NCBI RefSeq assembly: GCF_021379005.1
Contig: NZ_CP075171.1
Span: forward strand, 4,092,001-4,156,000
Direction of reading: 5' to 3'
Source of the DNA: Leptodesmis sichuanensis A121
GTDB taxonomy: Bacteria > Cyanobacteriota > Cyanobacteriia > Leptolyngbyales > Leptolyngbyaceae
Length of the DNA: 64,000 bases
This document shows positions 47,601 through 54,774 of this stretch, piece after piece (position 1 is the first letter of the stretch; each line of letters opens with the position of its first letter). The notes below the pieces were generated by a model. It was not told the origin of the DNA and ran no database searches. It saw nothing but the letters and a program-made list of their open reading frames with translations. Made by a program: the position numbers and the translations under genes.

Positions 47601-47925
47601 CTGGATCCAGTATTGTGTTGATGGACTCAGCCAAATTCCCTGAGTTGGCCGATCGCTGGGGAACGCTATTAACGGTCAGCAGATTACCCTCACTGTCCAG
47701 AAGGGCGACATCTGCATTGGCATCCAGATTAGTGAGTGACAAATCAACACTGCTGCGGGTGAGCAGGCTAAAGCGGTAGTAATCGCTTGTCGTAGAAGTG
47801 ACGAGGTCTGGGAAACTCTGAACACTTGTAGTCAGATTCAGTGTTGTAGCGGTAGCAAGAGAGTTTCCGGCGATATCTGGCATAGCTAATAACCCTGTAC
47901 TGGCATAGCTATTCTGCCCTACCAA
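41626..47925 (-). CDS. Giant repeat protein: PPC domains, FG-GAP/VCBS-like repeats, tandem-95 Ig-like repeats
   Basis: This 2099-residue protein is probably secreted or surface-exposed. Order: a PPC (pre-peptidase C-terminal) domain at about 16-130 (DIAGNSLATATTLNL ... PGTYFIRVTA); five or six FG-GAP/VCBS-like repeats at about 137-375 (GDFNKDGQSDIFWRN, GDFTGDGQTDLLWRN); a second PPC domain at about 385-495; one cadherin-like unit; four units of about 115 residues ending VNDNGNTG; then about ten ~100-residue tandem-95 units (GNVLTNDTDPDNN, TFTLNPNGTFTYIPRANF). No signal peptide, LPXTG or RTX nonapeptides are seen; the DxDxDG sites likely bind Ca2+. It may be exported by a type I or other system. 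Likely roles are adhesion or matrix building, by family analogy. Confidence 0.85.
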   Translation of the reverse strand: MVGQNSYASTGLLAMPDIAGNSLATATTLNLTTSVQSFPDLVTSTTSDYYRFSLLTRSSVDLSLTNLDANADVALLDSEGNLLTVNSVPQRSANSGNLAESINTILDPGTYFIRVTAAPSVAIANYTLNVTKGTNAVNSAILWRNPFSDETGIWQVTGASLTSTQLLTSNPGAGWVADATGDFNKDGQSDIFWRNFNTGATQIWLMNGVSVASIVPTPAAPLGWYVGGTGDFTGDGQTDLLWRNDAAGIVGIWAMNGTQFVAPSIISEGVPDIWRVAGVGDFNKDGKPDIVWQNSQNRLAGVWLMDGISLSSSVFLSSDVPSDWFIAGTDDFNNDGSVDLLWRNYSTTANGVWLLNGVSFVSAYSLPPALSDWISTVPYKALGEPNPIDIAGDTLATAFDLGTNVTGTGSYQNTISSVSTDFYKFTLGSSSQVNLSLTGFTANLDLQLLDENGGILQTVAAPDLTPEFIARTLTAGTYYIQVIPNNAGDRSPYSLQISVNNLPVLATNTPLPVNEQGTANLTSSQLRVTDNDNTAAQITYTLGSLPTNGTLSVNGAIATPGTTFTQADLDSGNRIQYIHNGSETTSDSFIFTVADGAGGSIGTTTFNISVTPVNDSPVLTVPGSLTLDQNTNVLISGIQVADPDSGAGALTVTLSVQNGTLTLGRTNNLTGLQGNGTSTLSFSGQLDLINFVLQSLVYRSNATFQGTDVLTIGVNDNGNTGLGGPLGDSKSTTLTVSAVNQPPLISLPASVSISEDIPSPIVGITIADPNANSGLVTASILAVNGVVSLNSTAGLSVSGNNAIKQKNLVFTGTLSAVNNALNNLIYQSDPNFNGPDSLIISVNDNGNTGNGIPLSDTKTLGITVTPVNDAPVLTVPPAQTANENIDLRITGITVQDVDAGAGNLSVAISAANGKLTLGSINGLTFQTGTGTQDSTLIFTGSLSAINAALNTLIYRGNLNFRGSDAISISVSDNGNTGFGVALGDSKTIAVNVLGINQPPTITLPTSPTVNSDTDLSIAGVGIADPDAAGGTMAVTITAANGLVSLKSTNGLTFTQGNGNPSNRLTFSGPLFAINDALATLTYRSYPGFTNAFDRVTISVNDNGNTGTGLPLSDTKTLFVNVGDAVNVAPIATNDTYGVSQNNTLNGSSVLGNDTDPDFTLPLTAQLAAGPTRAATFTLNPNGTFTYTPITNFNGSDSFTYRVTDALGAISNIATVTITVTPVNQPPVAVNDSYTTGSSGSLLITAPGILANDTDIDSSNLSAVLVSSPANGTLNLNSNGSFTYVPRAGFTGTDSFTYRANDGSLNSLNTATVNIIVTLTPNQPPVANGDTFTTPANSTLTVGNVLTNDTDPDNNIPLTASLLVAPANAATFTLNPNGTFTYIPRANFTGNDTFTYVARDSLGSTSTPATVTFSVTSVTPSNQPPVANGDTFTTPANSTLTVGNVLTNDTDPDNNIPLTASLLVGPANAATFTLNPNGTFTYIPRANFTGNDTFTYVARDSLGGTSTPATVTFSVTSVTPTNQPPVANGDTFTTPANSTLTVGNVLTNDTDPDNNIPLTASLLVAPANAATFTLNPNGTFTYIPRANFTGNDTFTYVARDSLGGTSTPATVTFSVTPGAAPTANNDTLSVNAGSSLNIPAPGILSNDTDPLGRPLSATVVSTVTNGTLSLAPTGALVYTPNAGYSGNDRFTYVATDGTGTSNTATVSIRVNAIPVARNDSGYTAIVGTPLTVSGGVLGVLGNDTDADNPTLTANLVSQPANGSLSLSPNGSFVYIPNANFQGTDTFTYTASDGQATSNTATVSISVRSVSTPVAVSDTYRAATNGTLTVSQLNGVLTNDTDPNVSGNARTATIVTGPVSGLATLNPDGSFIYRPNPNFQGVDTFVYRFSDGLTVSNAATVTISVAPNTPPVVNPDRYTIATGSTLTVIPTQGILLNDTDADPGTVLTATLNTTTQNGTLSFNSNGTFRYTPNAGFSGLDSFTYQASDGIALSNPTTATITVAAAPTAVTDIYSVAAGQTLTIDAPGLLANDIDPAGLPLSLIPAVPPTPRNGQLINYPNNGSFIYVPNPGFVGTDSFAYRATNGVLSSAPVTVIINVTSP
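43081..43980. repeat. Three tandem 300-bp units in the giant gene
   Basis: Units start at 43081, 43381 and 43681, each beginning AGTCACACTAAAGGTGAC. The period is exactly 300 bases (100 codons). By eye unit 1 and unit 2 differ at about 14 positions, unit 1 and unit 3 at only four or five until unit 3 diverges near 43965. They encode the tandem-95 repeats NQPPVANGDTFTTPANS... Confidence 0.9.
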
Positions 47926-48030
47926 CGATTTTTCGATAACAAAGTTACTTCAGATTTTCCAAAGTTTTTACCGAAAAACTTTACAGAACCTCAGCAATCC
48001 AGCTTTAAGCCAGGGTGAGCAAAGATTAGA

Positions 48031-48249
48031 CTAACGGATGCCCTCCAGATACTCCCCATCCAGCAGGAAGGCTCCGTTAGTAAATCGCACACTCCAATAG
48101 TTCCCCGGTTTGCGGCCCAGCACTACTCCCTCCTCTCCCACCGCAAGTACTGTCGGGGGTCGGAGCATAGGCATTGGATCCGCAGTTTTTACGTAGGACG
48201 GCAACCGGATTAGGCGGACGCGATCGCCAACAGCAAATTCCTGAGCCAT
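48031..48249 (-). CDS. sipA: SipA-like regulatory protein (DUF3148)
   Basis: This 72-residue protein matches SipA, a small SH3-like protein that binds the NblS (Hik33) sensor kinase and stimulates its activity in light/nutrient stress signalling. The sequence MAQEFAVGDRVRLIRLPSYV, KTADPMPMLRPP, VGEEGVVLGRKPGNYWSVRF and GAFLLDGEYLE covers the whole family. It starts nine bases after the cbiX stop and reads the same way, so it is probably co-transcribed with cbiX. Physiological coupling to cobalamin is not expected and may be coincidental. Confidence 0.85.
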   Translation of the reverse strand: MAQEFAVGDRVRLIRLPSYVKTADPMPMLRPPTVLAVGEEGVVLGRKPGNYWSVRFTNGAFLLDGEYLEGIR

Positions 48250-48258
48250 AGACCACCT

Positions 48259-49356
48259 CTACGGTACCTGCCAAATTTTGCGGTGATACTGGTCTGGTTC
48301 GGCGTAGGGATCGTCTACCGGATGATCATGGCTGTGACCGTGACTATGGGAATGGTGATGAGCATGATCGTGACTATGACCGTGGCTGTGAGCATGATCA
48401 TGATGGGAATGAGCGTGACTATGGCTGTGATTATGATCATGCGTGTGAGGACTGGTGCCATTGCCAGCAAGAGCAGCTAACCGGAATTTGCACATCTCAC
48501 AATTCATCTGTACCTGGCCCAGTTGCGTTTCAATTTCCCGCTCTCGTAGTACAGCAAACAGATCGGGATGCAGCCCCATTTCGGGTAAACACACCATGTC
48601 AATGTCAGGATAACTCTGTTGCTGCTGGGCTGTGATATCGAAGATTTTCTTGACCAGCACCCCAGTAAACAGAAAGTAAGGCAACACAATAATCCGTTTG
48701 GGTTGGTACAGGCGGGCACGACGAAAGCCTTCTTCTAAACGGGGGTGGGTAATGCCAATAAAGCAGGTTTCAACAGTACTGTAACCACTGCCTTCCCAGA
48801 GAATCCGGGCCATTTTATACACATCCCCGTTTGCATCCGGATCACTGGAACCCCGACCAACAAAGAGCAAGACAGTATCAGCACGAGAAATGGCATGGGG
48901 ATTGTGGCTGGGTTGATCCAGTTCATCCAATCGCGATCGCCACAGGTCTACAATTGCCGGAGTGATGCCAAAGTGTCGTCCGTAATGAAACTGCAATTGG
49001 GGGTGTCGCTGCCTGGCGCGATCCAGTTCATTGGTAACATCAAATTTGTTATGACGAGCGGCAAATAACAAAATCGGCAGAACAGATAGTTCGGTATAGC
49101 CCTGTTCAATACAGCGATCGACCCCGTCTTGAATTGTGGGTTCTGTCAATTCCAGGAAACAGGGAACCACTGGTCGAGAGGTATCCATAGCCTGGTAGGC
49201 GGATGCAAAATCCAGTAACCCCTGTCGTCCGTCCGCATCACGGCTACCGTGCCCAACCAGTAATAGGGGACGCTGAATGGGTAAGGGAGGAAGTTGAGGC
49301 TGAATAATTGACTGGTTTTCTGAAGAGGTCGATCGAATTGGATGAGAGATTACCAT
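48259..49356 (-). CDS. cbiX: Sirohydrochlorin cobaltochelatase with His-rich C-terminal tail
   Basis: This 365-residue CbiX-type class II chelatase inserts Co2+ into sirohydrochlorin for B12 synthesis (iron for siroheme by SirB relatives). Two homologous halves are visible: [20 protein letters not shown] with the first-half catalytic His, and [20 protein letters not shown] for the second; [16 protein letters not shown] and [17 protein letters not shown] align as well. After about residue 300 comes a Cys pair (NCEMCKFR) and a tail of ~45 residues in which His/Ser/Asp alternate ([18 protein letters not shown]), a likely metal-storage or delivery segment. It lies behind a cobalamin riboswitch and upstream of sipA. 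Confidence 0.92.
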   Translation of the reverse strand: MVISHPIRSTSSENQSIIQPQLPPLPIQRPLLLVGHGSRDADGRQGLLDFASAYQAMDTSRPVVPCFLELTEPTIQDGVDRCIEQGYTELSVLPILLFAARHNKFDVTNELDRARQRHPQLQFHYGRHFGITPAIVDLWRSRLDELDQPSHNPHAISRADTVLLFVGRGSSDPDANGDVYKMARILWEGSGYSTVETCFIGITHPRLEEGFRRARLYQPKRIIVLPYFLFTGVLVKKIFDITAQQQQSYPDIDMVCLPEMGLHPDLFAVLREREIETQLGQVQMNCEMCKFRLAALAGNGTSPHTHDHNHSHSHAHSHHDHAHSHGHSHDHAHHHSHSHGHSHDHPVDDPYAEPDQYHRKIWQVP

Positions 49357-49394
49357 GAAACGGAGAACTCCTTTCCCGTGCTACGCAGGAAATA

Positions 49395-49640
49395 GAGTGA
49401 AAAAGCAGGAGACAGGCGTTCTGGCTTGGTAAGGAAATTAGGAATTAGGAATTTTGAATTAGGAATTTTGCCGCAAAACTACTTAGCTCATGCTCGTAAG
49501 GTAAGTTCACAGCTTTCAATTCATAATTCATTACTCATAATTCATAATTCCTGCCTTTACAGTTGCGGCACAGCGCCGGACTCCTTACAGTCAAGTCACC
49601 GGACTTTCCCTGTCACCCTACTGTTCACATTTGCCCCGTT
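49395..49640 (-). promoter_or_regulatory. Cobalamin (B12) riboswitch upstream of cbiX
   Basis: On the minus strand, AGTCCGGCGCTGTGCCGCAA followed by CTGTAA (about 49560-49585) is the conserved core of B12 riboswitches, preceded by GGGAAAGTCCGGTGACTTGA. AGCCAGAACGCCTGTCTCCT (about 49403-49423) corresponds to the B12-box end. Between them is an extended peripheral arm with STRR-like AATTATGAATTATGAG and CCTAATTCAAAATTCC tracts. It should repress cbiX (and sipA) when adenosylcobalamin is abundant. It ends about 40 bases before the cbiX ATG; an AAGGAG motif follows. Confidence 0.9.
49436..49555. repeat. STRR-like tracts inside the riboswitch arm
   Basis: AATTAGGAATTTTGAATTAGG-like words on one side and AATTCATAATTCATTACTC-like words on the other can pair partly across the arm. 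The flanking core of the riboswitch stays intact. Confidence 0.7.
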
Positions 49641-49721
49641 ATCTTAGCGTATTGCGTGGTCTAGCAAAATCCGGTGGGAGGGGGTGAGAACCCCAATCCC
49701 CGATCTCTGATCCCCGATCCC

Positions 49722-50513
49722 ATGTCCCTACGAAAAACCGTTAACTTCTATCTGGAAGACATTGAAACTCCCATTGGCAAGGCGATTAACCTGACCATTA
49801 CAGGGTTGGTGTTGCTGTCCTCAGCCATTTTTGTAGCAGAAACGTATTCCCTGCTGGAGGGGGTACGATCGCGTCTGGAGCTACTGGATACGGTCATCCT
49901 GTGGGTGTTTGCGATCGAATATCTCATTCGCTGGTGGGGAGCCGACAATAAAATTAAACACGTCTTCAGCCTCTACTCCATCATTGATCTACTGGCCATT
50001 CTGCCGTTCTTAATTGGCACCTTTGATATTCAATTTATCCGAGTTTTTCGCTGGTTTCGGGTTTTGCGATTGCTCCGGTTCATCGAGGGCAAAACCATCT
50101 TTGGCTATGTCAGCAGTGAAGACAGTAGAATCTTTGCCCGAATTCTGCTTACCCTATTCATCATCATCTTTGTCTACTCTGGATTGATTTATCAGACGGA
50201 GCATCCCAGGAATCCGGAGAAGTTTGGGACGTTCCTGGATGCGGTTTATTTTGCGGTCGCTACGATGACAACGGTTGGCTATGGTGATGTGACTCCAGCC
50301 ACCGAAATGGGTCGTTTTCTCACCATCCTGATGATTCTCACGGGGATTGCTCTAATTCCCTGGCAGTTGGGAGATTTGATTAAACGACTGGTGAAGACGA
50401 CGAATAAAGTGGAAACCATCTGTCCTGGATGCAATTTGGCCTACCACGATGAGGATGCACAATTTTGCAAGAGCTGCGGTACGAAGTTAGAGAAGGGCTG
50501 CCCGCTGATTTAA
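49722..50513 (+). CDS. Voltage-gated-type K+ channel with C-terminal zinc ribbon
   Basis: This ~263-residue six-helix channel carries S4-like basic repeats in FRWFRVLRLLRFIEGK and the selectivity filter TTVGYGDVTP (Thr184-Asp189). Helices include ITGLVLLSSAIFVAETY, LLDTVILWVFAIEYLIRWW, IIDLLAILPFLIG, ILLTLFIIIFVYSGLIY and LTILMILTGIALIPWQL. After S6 a short linker leads to a treble-clef/zinc-ribbon (CPGCNLAYHDEDAQFCKSCG). Such proteins conduct K+ across the plasma or thylakoid membrane. The frame runs from 49674 through STRR-type CCCCAATCCCCGATC; ATG 49722 (MSLRKTVNFYLEDIE) is chosen. The stop TAA overlaps hairpin repeat copy E. Confidence 0.87.
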   Translation: MSLRKTVNFYLEDIETPIGKAINLTITGLVLLSSAIFVAETYSLLEGVRSRLELLDTVILWVFAIEYLIRWWGADNKIKHVFSLYSIIDLLAILPFLIGTFDIQFIRVFRWFRVLRLLRFIEGKTIFGYVSSEDSRIFARILLTLFIIIFVYSGLIYQTEHPRNPEKFGTFLDAVYFAVATMTTVGYGDVTPATEMGRFLTILMILTGIALIPWQLGDLIKRLVKTTNKVETICPGCNLAYHDEDAQFCKSCGTKLEKGCPLI

Positions 50514-50582
50514 ACCTTGCCCAAGTCCAGAACCGGAGTTTCTCTGATCGGAAAACGATCGTTCTCTAGTTGGACTTGGTTT
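50512..50582. repeat. Dispersed ~70-bp hairpin repeat, copy E
   Basis: AAACCTTGCCCAAGTCCAGA ... GTTGGACTTGGTTT, with inner stem GATCGGAAAACGATC. Its first bases supply the stop codon of the K+ channel gene. It ends just before the small gene at 50592 on the other strand. Confidence 0.85.
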
Positions 50583-50591
50583 AGGACTTTT

Positions 50592-50795
50592 TCAATCGAC
50601 CAGTTTCAACTTTCCGGTCTGCACATCATGCAAAAGTCGATTAATAGAGAGCCGTTCTTCCTGACTAATCTGGCGATCGCAGAGCAGCAGAGAGGTGAGT
50701 TGCAGGTGCTGCTGGCGTGTCATTTGGCCAGACGTAAAAATGTGTTCAAGGGTTTGTTTGACCTTCAACCTCCCTTGATCTGAGCCTGTTCGCAT
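50592..50795 (-). CDS. Small conserved cyanobacterial protein
   Basis: The predicted 67-residue protein reads MRTGSDQGRLKVKQTLEHIF, then MTRQQHLQLTSLLLCDRQIS, QEERLSINRLLHDVQTGKLK and LVD. This mostly helical pattern with MTRQ-HLQLTS and VQTG-LKLVD is familiar from short cyanobacterial hypotheticals of unknown function. ATG 50795 is chosen because conservation starts close to it; the frame is open to 50867. No membrane segment is visible. Confidence 0.65.
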   Translation of the reverse strand: MRTGSDQGRLKVKQTLEHIFTSGQMTRQQHLQLTSLLLCDRQISQEERLSINRLLHDVQTGKLKLVD

Positions 50796-51016
50796 ACGAT
50801 CCTCCTGAAACCCCTGTCGTTCTGCCTTACAGATCTTTGGCTTTAGTTTTCCCTGCCCTAACCTCAACTCATCGCTGATCCGATTCCCAACTTTCGTGAT
50901 GACTTGCTGGGTAGGGGCACAATCGGGTTAAAAATTCGGAGTTGTTGAGGTAGCAGATGGCAACGATCGCAGCCGATAGAATAAAGGATGATCAGCCTTG
51001 AAGAGGAGACACATCC

Positions 51017-51790
51017 ATGCAGGTTTATCGACTGCCGGCTCTATCAGATAATTACGTGTTTCTGTTACACGACCCAGTCAATAATGTGGCAGCAGTGGTT
51101 GATCCAGCAGAAGCGGCTCCGGTCTTGCAGCAGTTACGGAAATTAGGAGCCAGCCTGATCGCGATTTTTAACACCCATCATCACGGCGACCATGTGGGGG
51201 GAAACACCGAGTTGTTACAGCATTTTCCTGAAGCGATCGTGTATGGAGGAGCCGAAGACAAAGGCCGCATTCCAGGACAACAGGTGTTTTTGCAGGAGGG
51301 CGATCGTGTGTCTTTTGGCGATCGGACGGCTGAAATCTTTTTCGTTCCCGGTCATACCCGTGCCCATATTGCCTACTACTTTCCTCCAACAAACTCAGAC
51401 GAACCGGGCGATCTCTTTTGTGGCGATACTCTCTTTGCTGGTGGTTGTGGTCGCCTGTTTGAAGGCACTCCCAGCCAAATGGTTAACTCCCTTGGCAAAC
51501 TCCGTCATCTGCCAGATAATACCCGCGTCTGGTGCGCCCATGAATACACTCTGAAGAACCTGCAATTTGCCCTGATTGTGGATAGCCAAAATGCAGACTT
51601 GCAAACCCGACTAGCAGAAGTTCAGGCCGCCCGTCACCGCTCTGAAGCCACGGTACCTTCGCTGTTAGGGGTAGAGAAACGTACCAATCCCTTCTTGAGA
51701 TGGGATGATCCCGCTCTCAAAAAGGTCGTCAAAACCGAGGATGAGATCCAAGCTTTCTCCCGATTACGTGGGATGAAAGATCATTTTTAG
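51017..51790 (+). CDS. gloB: Hydroxyacylglutathione hydrolase (glyoxalase II)
   Basis: This 257-residue metallo-beta-lactamase-fold enzyme hydrolyses S-lactoylglutathione to lactate and glutathione, the second step of methylglyoxal detoxification. The dinuclear zinc motif is [10 protein letters not shown] (His54, His56, Asp58, His59). Further ligands are in [30 protein letters not shown] and [13 protein letters not shown]. The C-terminal substrate-binding block ([11 protein letters not shown]) is complete. The ATG at 51017 is preceded by GAAGAGGAGAC, an acceptable Shine-Dalgarno. A candidate glyoxalase I-like VOC protein is 39 kb away and not linked. Confidence 0.95.
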   Translation: MQVYRLPALSDNYVFLLHDPVNNVAAVVDPAEAAPVLQQLRKLGASLIAIFNTHHHGDHVGGNTELLQHFPEAIVYGGAEDKGRIPGQQVFLQEGDRVSFGDRTAEIFFVPGHTRAHIAYYFPPTNSDEPGDLFCGDTLFAGGCGRLFEGTPSQMVNSLGKLRHLPDNTRVWCAHEYTLKNLQFALIVDSQNADLQTRLAEVQAARHRSEATVPSLLGVEKRTNPFLRWDDPALKKVVKTEDEIQAFSRLRGMKDHF

Positions 51791-51865
51791 GAAAATGACG
51801 GAGGACAAATGACGAAGACAGCTTGATTGTACAAAGTATTCCCGCCAGATACTTAATTTTCAGTT

Positions 51866-52429
51866 CTAATCAAAATAGAACAGCGTCACAATTTTTCGCT
51901 GTTCTTCTGCATCCTGACAGGTTTTTAGCAACGTCACACTGTCATGAAAGGCAAAGCAGATCAGTTGCTGGCAGCGGGTAATAATTTCCTGGTTACAAAT
52001 GGCGCTGGCCTCAGCGAGAGACATCGTATCATTGTCTGGATTTTCGACCAGATGCATCACCTGCTCCAACTGCTCGCGGGATTCTCGGGGTTGACGCTCC
52101 AAACTTTGGGGCAGAATCACAGTCAGCAAGGACGGATCCGCCCGCATGGCTCCTCGAATTGCAGCCAGATTCGTGCCGGTGGCACCAGACGTGATCAGTC
52201 GATTGCCCTCCAACACCAGGGCATAGCTCATGATCTCAATCAGCTTTTGATGGGTAATCGGGACGTGACGCGATCCCAGCAAAGCAATCCGCTTAGAACC
52301 TGTTTGCTGAATGGTCGCTAATTCTTGCAGGAACTCATCGACTTTCGGGATGTTGATTGACTGACTCAAAAGATGCAATCCGGCTGAAGGACGCAGATAT
52401 TGTAACAGAGAGAGAAGTCTCCTGTTCAC
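51866..52429 (-). CDS. SLOG-domain protein, DNA recombination-mediator protein A-like
   Basis: This 187-residue protein has a Rossmann-like SLOG domain, the core of DprA. Marks are RIALLGSRHVPITHQKLIEI, RLITSGATGTNLAAIRGAM and LTVILPQSLERQPRESREQL. It lacks the C-terminal winged helix of DprA, as typical for cyanobacterial proteins annotated recombination-mediator protein A. Role in DNA uptake or nucleotide binding is inference. The ATG at 52429 begins MNRRLLSLLQYLRPSAGLHL. It reads divergently from pdhB across about 120 bases of STRR-type CCCCGATCCCTGATCC words. Confidence 0.75.
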   Translation of the reverse strand: MNRRLLSLLQYLRPSAGLHLLSQSINIPKVDEFLQELATIQQTGSKRIALLGSRHVPITHQKLIEIMSYALVLEGNRLITSGATGTNLAAIRGAMRADPSLLTVILPQSLERQPRESREQLEQVMHLVENPDNDTMSLAEASAICNQEIITRCQQLICFAFHDSVTLLKTCQDAEEQRKIVTLFYFD

Positions 52430-52436
52430 TCTTCCC

Positions 52437-52492
52437 TAATCTCCGCTCCCCAGTCCCCGATCCCTGATCCCCGATCCTTAATCCCTACTCTA
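52437..52492. repeat. STRR tract between the SLOG gene and pdhB
   Basis: Tandem heptamers of type CCCCGATCCCTGATCCCCGA. The same words occur at 49690-49720, 60589-60602 and, on the other strand, 60412-60440. Confidence 0.8.
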
Positions 52493-52550
52493 GCGATCGC
52501 GTCCCTCTCGCTCTAAAATTGGATTTAACATTTTGATACTTGAGGAACTG

Positions 52551-53534
52551 ATGGCAGAAACACTTCTCTTCAATGCCCTGCGTGAAGCGATCGACGAGGA
52601 AATGGCAAAGGATCCAACCGTGCTGGTGATGGGGGAAGATGTGGGCCACTATGGCGGCTCCTACAAAGTCACCAAGGATCTCTACAAAAAATACGGTGAG
52701 TGGCGGCTGCTGGATACTCCGATCGCCGAAAACAGTTTCACAGGTATGGCTGTGGGGGCCGCGATGACTGGCCTGCGTCCGATCATCGAAGGGATGAACA
52801 TGGGCTTCCTGCTGCTGGCCTTTAACCAAATTGCTAATAACGCCGGGATGTTGCGGTATACATCGGGTGGCAACTTTAAAATCCCCATGGTGATCCGGGG
52901 GCCAGGAGGGGTCGGGCGGCAATTGGGTGCGGAACACTCCCAGCGGTTGGAGGCTTACTTTCAGGCCGTTCCAGGACTTAAAATTGTGGCTTGTTCTACT
53001 CCGTACAACGCCAAGGGCTTGCTGAAATCAGCCATCCGCGATGACAATCCGGTGTTGTTCTTCGAGCATGTACTGCTCTACAACCTGAAAGAGAATTTGC
53101 CAGAGGGTGAATATTACCTGCCTCTGGATAAGGCGGAAGTGGTGCGATCGGGCAGCGATGTCACGATCTTGACTTACTCCCGGATGCGGCACCACGTTAT
53201 ACAAGCAACCAAAACGCTGGAAAAACAGGGGTACGATCCAGAGGTGATTGATCTCCTGTCCCTCAAACCGTTGGACTTTGAAACGATCGGAGCCTCAATT
53301 CGCAAAACCCACCGGGTGATTGTGGTGGAAGAATGTATGCGTACCGGTGGAATTGGAGCCGAGTTAATCGCTTCCATTAACGATCGCTTTTTTGATGAAC
53401 TGGATGGCCCTGTGATCCGGTTGTCATCCCAGGATATCCCCACGCCTTATAACGGCACCCTGGAAACTCTGACGATCGTGCAGCCTCACCAGATTGTTGA
53501 AGCGGTTGAAAAGATCGTTAACCTGAAGGTTTGA
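52551..53534 (+). CDS. pdhB: Pyruvate dehydrogenase E1 component, beta subunit
   Basis: This 327-residue subunit forms the alpha2beta2 E1 of the pyruvate dehydrogenase complex and completes the ThDP site. Marks: [40 protein letters not shown] (activating Glu), FFEHVLLYN, and the C-terminal [15 protein letters not shown] plus [12 protein letters not shown] 52551 ([14 protein letters not shown]) is chosen over the TTG-started frame at 52533. It is directly upstream of tRNA-His. No pdhA or pdhC is nearby, the normal scattered arrangement in cyanobacteria. Confidence 0.96.
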   Translation: MAETLLFNALREAIDEEMAKDPTVLVMGEDVGHYGGSYKVTKDLYKKYGEWRLLDTPIAENSFTGMAVGAAMTGLRPIIEGMNMGFLLLAFNQIANNAGMLRYTSGGNFKIPMVIRGPGGVGRQLGAEHSQRLEAYFQAVPGLKIVACSTPYNAKGLLKSAIRDDNPVLFFEHVLLYNLKENLPEGEYYLPLDKAEVVRSGSDVTILTYSRMRHHVIQATKTLEKQGYDPEVIDLLSLKPLDFETIGASIRKTHRVIVVEECMRTGGIGAELIASINDRFFDELDGPVIRLSSQDIPTPYNGTLETLTIVQPHQIVEAVEKIVNLKV

Positions 53535-53575
53535 GTCACAAAAGTGGCAGGGGTGCTATTATAGAATACGCAAAT

Positions 53576-53649
53576 GGCGAGCGTAGCCAAGTGGTTAAGG
53601 CAGCGGATTGTGGTTCCGCCATTCGTGGGTTCGAGTCCCATCGTTCGCC
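53576..53649 (+). tRNA. trnH: tRNA-His (GTG anticodon)
   Basis: A complete cloverleaf. The extra G-1 at 53576 pairs with C73 at 53649, a tRNA-His hallmark. The acceptor stem GCGAGCG (53577-53583) pairs with CGTTCGC (53642-53648). The anticodon arm GCGGATTGTGGTTCCGC carries GTG and the T-arm is GTGGGTTCGAGTCCCAT. CCA is not encoded in full. About 40 bases downstream of pdhB. Confidence 0.97.
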
Positions 53650-53863
53650 CTGGTTCTCACATCATCCCTCGTCGTGGTGCAGTCCTGTAGTGGACAAGCT
53701 GGCTTAATGGTCGCAATCCCGGTTTGGATTTAGCTTTGCTGCCTTTGGTAGAAGCGTGTTACAAAGCTTTGCTGAACTAAGTAAAGTTCACCCCTTGCAG
53801 ATTCAGACCCTGCAAATCAACACCCTGAAGATTTTGTCCTTATAGGGATTTTGGGTTCCTCTC

Positions 53864-54774
53864 ATGCTGCCATTGGTCACCATTCCATCGGCGATCGCTG
53901 ATGGACTAGCAAACTACCGACGGTTGTTTTGTCGAGCCGCAGGCTTTGCTCATGTCAGCCGCTACGTGAGCGGTTTAATCTTGAGTCCGAATAAGACCTT
54001 ACAGGATATTTATAGCCAGCAGGTAAGGGGTGAGCGGGGGGTGAGCCGTAGAGCCATGCACGCCGCCATGTTTGAGGCAGGGTGGCAAAGTGAAGCGTTA
54101 ATGCCCCAGCACCGTCGAGTCGTTGCCCGGTCTCATCAAGGGGTAGGACAGGAAGTGATCAGTCTGGATTGGACACTTTCGCACCATGAACGAGGTCGTG
54201 AGATTTTTGCAGTCAAACGCGCTTACGATTATGTCAACCACTGCATGAGCCGCTATCAGACCGTCGTGACAGCCGTGATTGCGAACCGCCTCTGGCAAGC
54301 ACTGGGTGAGTGAAATTGAGTGTTCTCGTCTGATTCAGTGGAATGGGACTTGGCAACGAGTCGATGTCATCGCTGAGCCATTACGGCAACAGCATCGAGA
54401 AAGTTTTCGCCCACTCAGCGTCGAGTGCCGTAATGGAGCAACCAAGCCAGTAGTGGAGCTACCGCTGGTCAAGCGAAATCTTTCATGAGTTTTGTAAGCA
54501 GGCAACCGGGTTTGAGTCGGCTCAGCTACGCAAGCAGAAAGCGGTTAAACGTCACTTTCGCTTGAGTTGCGTTGCGCAGTCGCTGCTGCAACGGTTGCCT
54601 TGTGCAGGCCAATCATCGGAACGATTTGAGTTTGCCAAGGGAACGCAAACGCTGGGTCAGAAGCTCTACGCGCTTTCTCGTCAAGCCTTCGAGCAACTGC
54701 TCCAACTAGCTCAATCTCTGTTTGCAACGGGGCAATCTTGTGAGCAGGTTTTAGAACTGCTGATGCCAGCTTAA
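53864..54774 (+). pseudogene. Degraded transposase (IS701-like DDE)
   Basis: Three consecutive frames give fragments of one transposase. The first (53864-54313) contains YRRLFCRAAGFAHVSRYVSG, SRRAMHAAMFEAGWQ and VISLDWTLSHHERGREIF with a catalytic Asp candidate. The second (around 54300-54485) gives IQWNGTWQRVDVIAEPLRQQ. The third (around 54500-54774) gives HEFCKQATGFESAQLRKQKA and RHFRLSCVAQSLLQRLP. Frames 2, 0 and 1 mean at least two indels, and the total is shorter than full-length IS701-type enzymes (~400 residues), so an internal deletion is likely. It lies about 210 bases after tRNA-His. Confidence 0.75.

Noticed and set aside
50517-50783. 88-codon frame starting in hairpin repeat copy E
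   Set aside because: The start lies in the repeat and most of it is opposite the small gene at 50592-50795.
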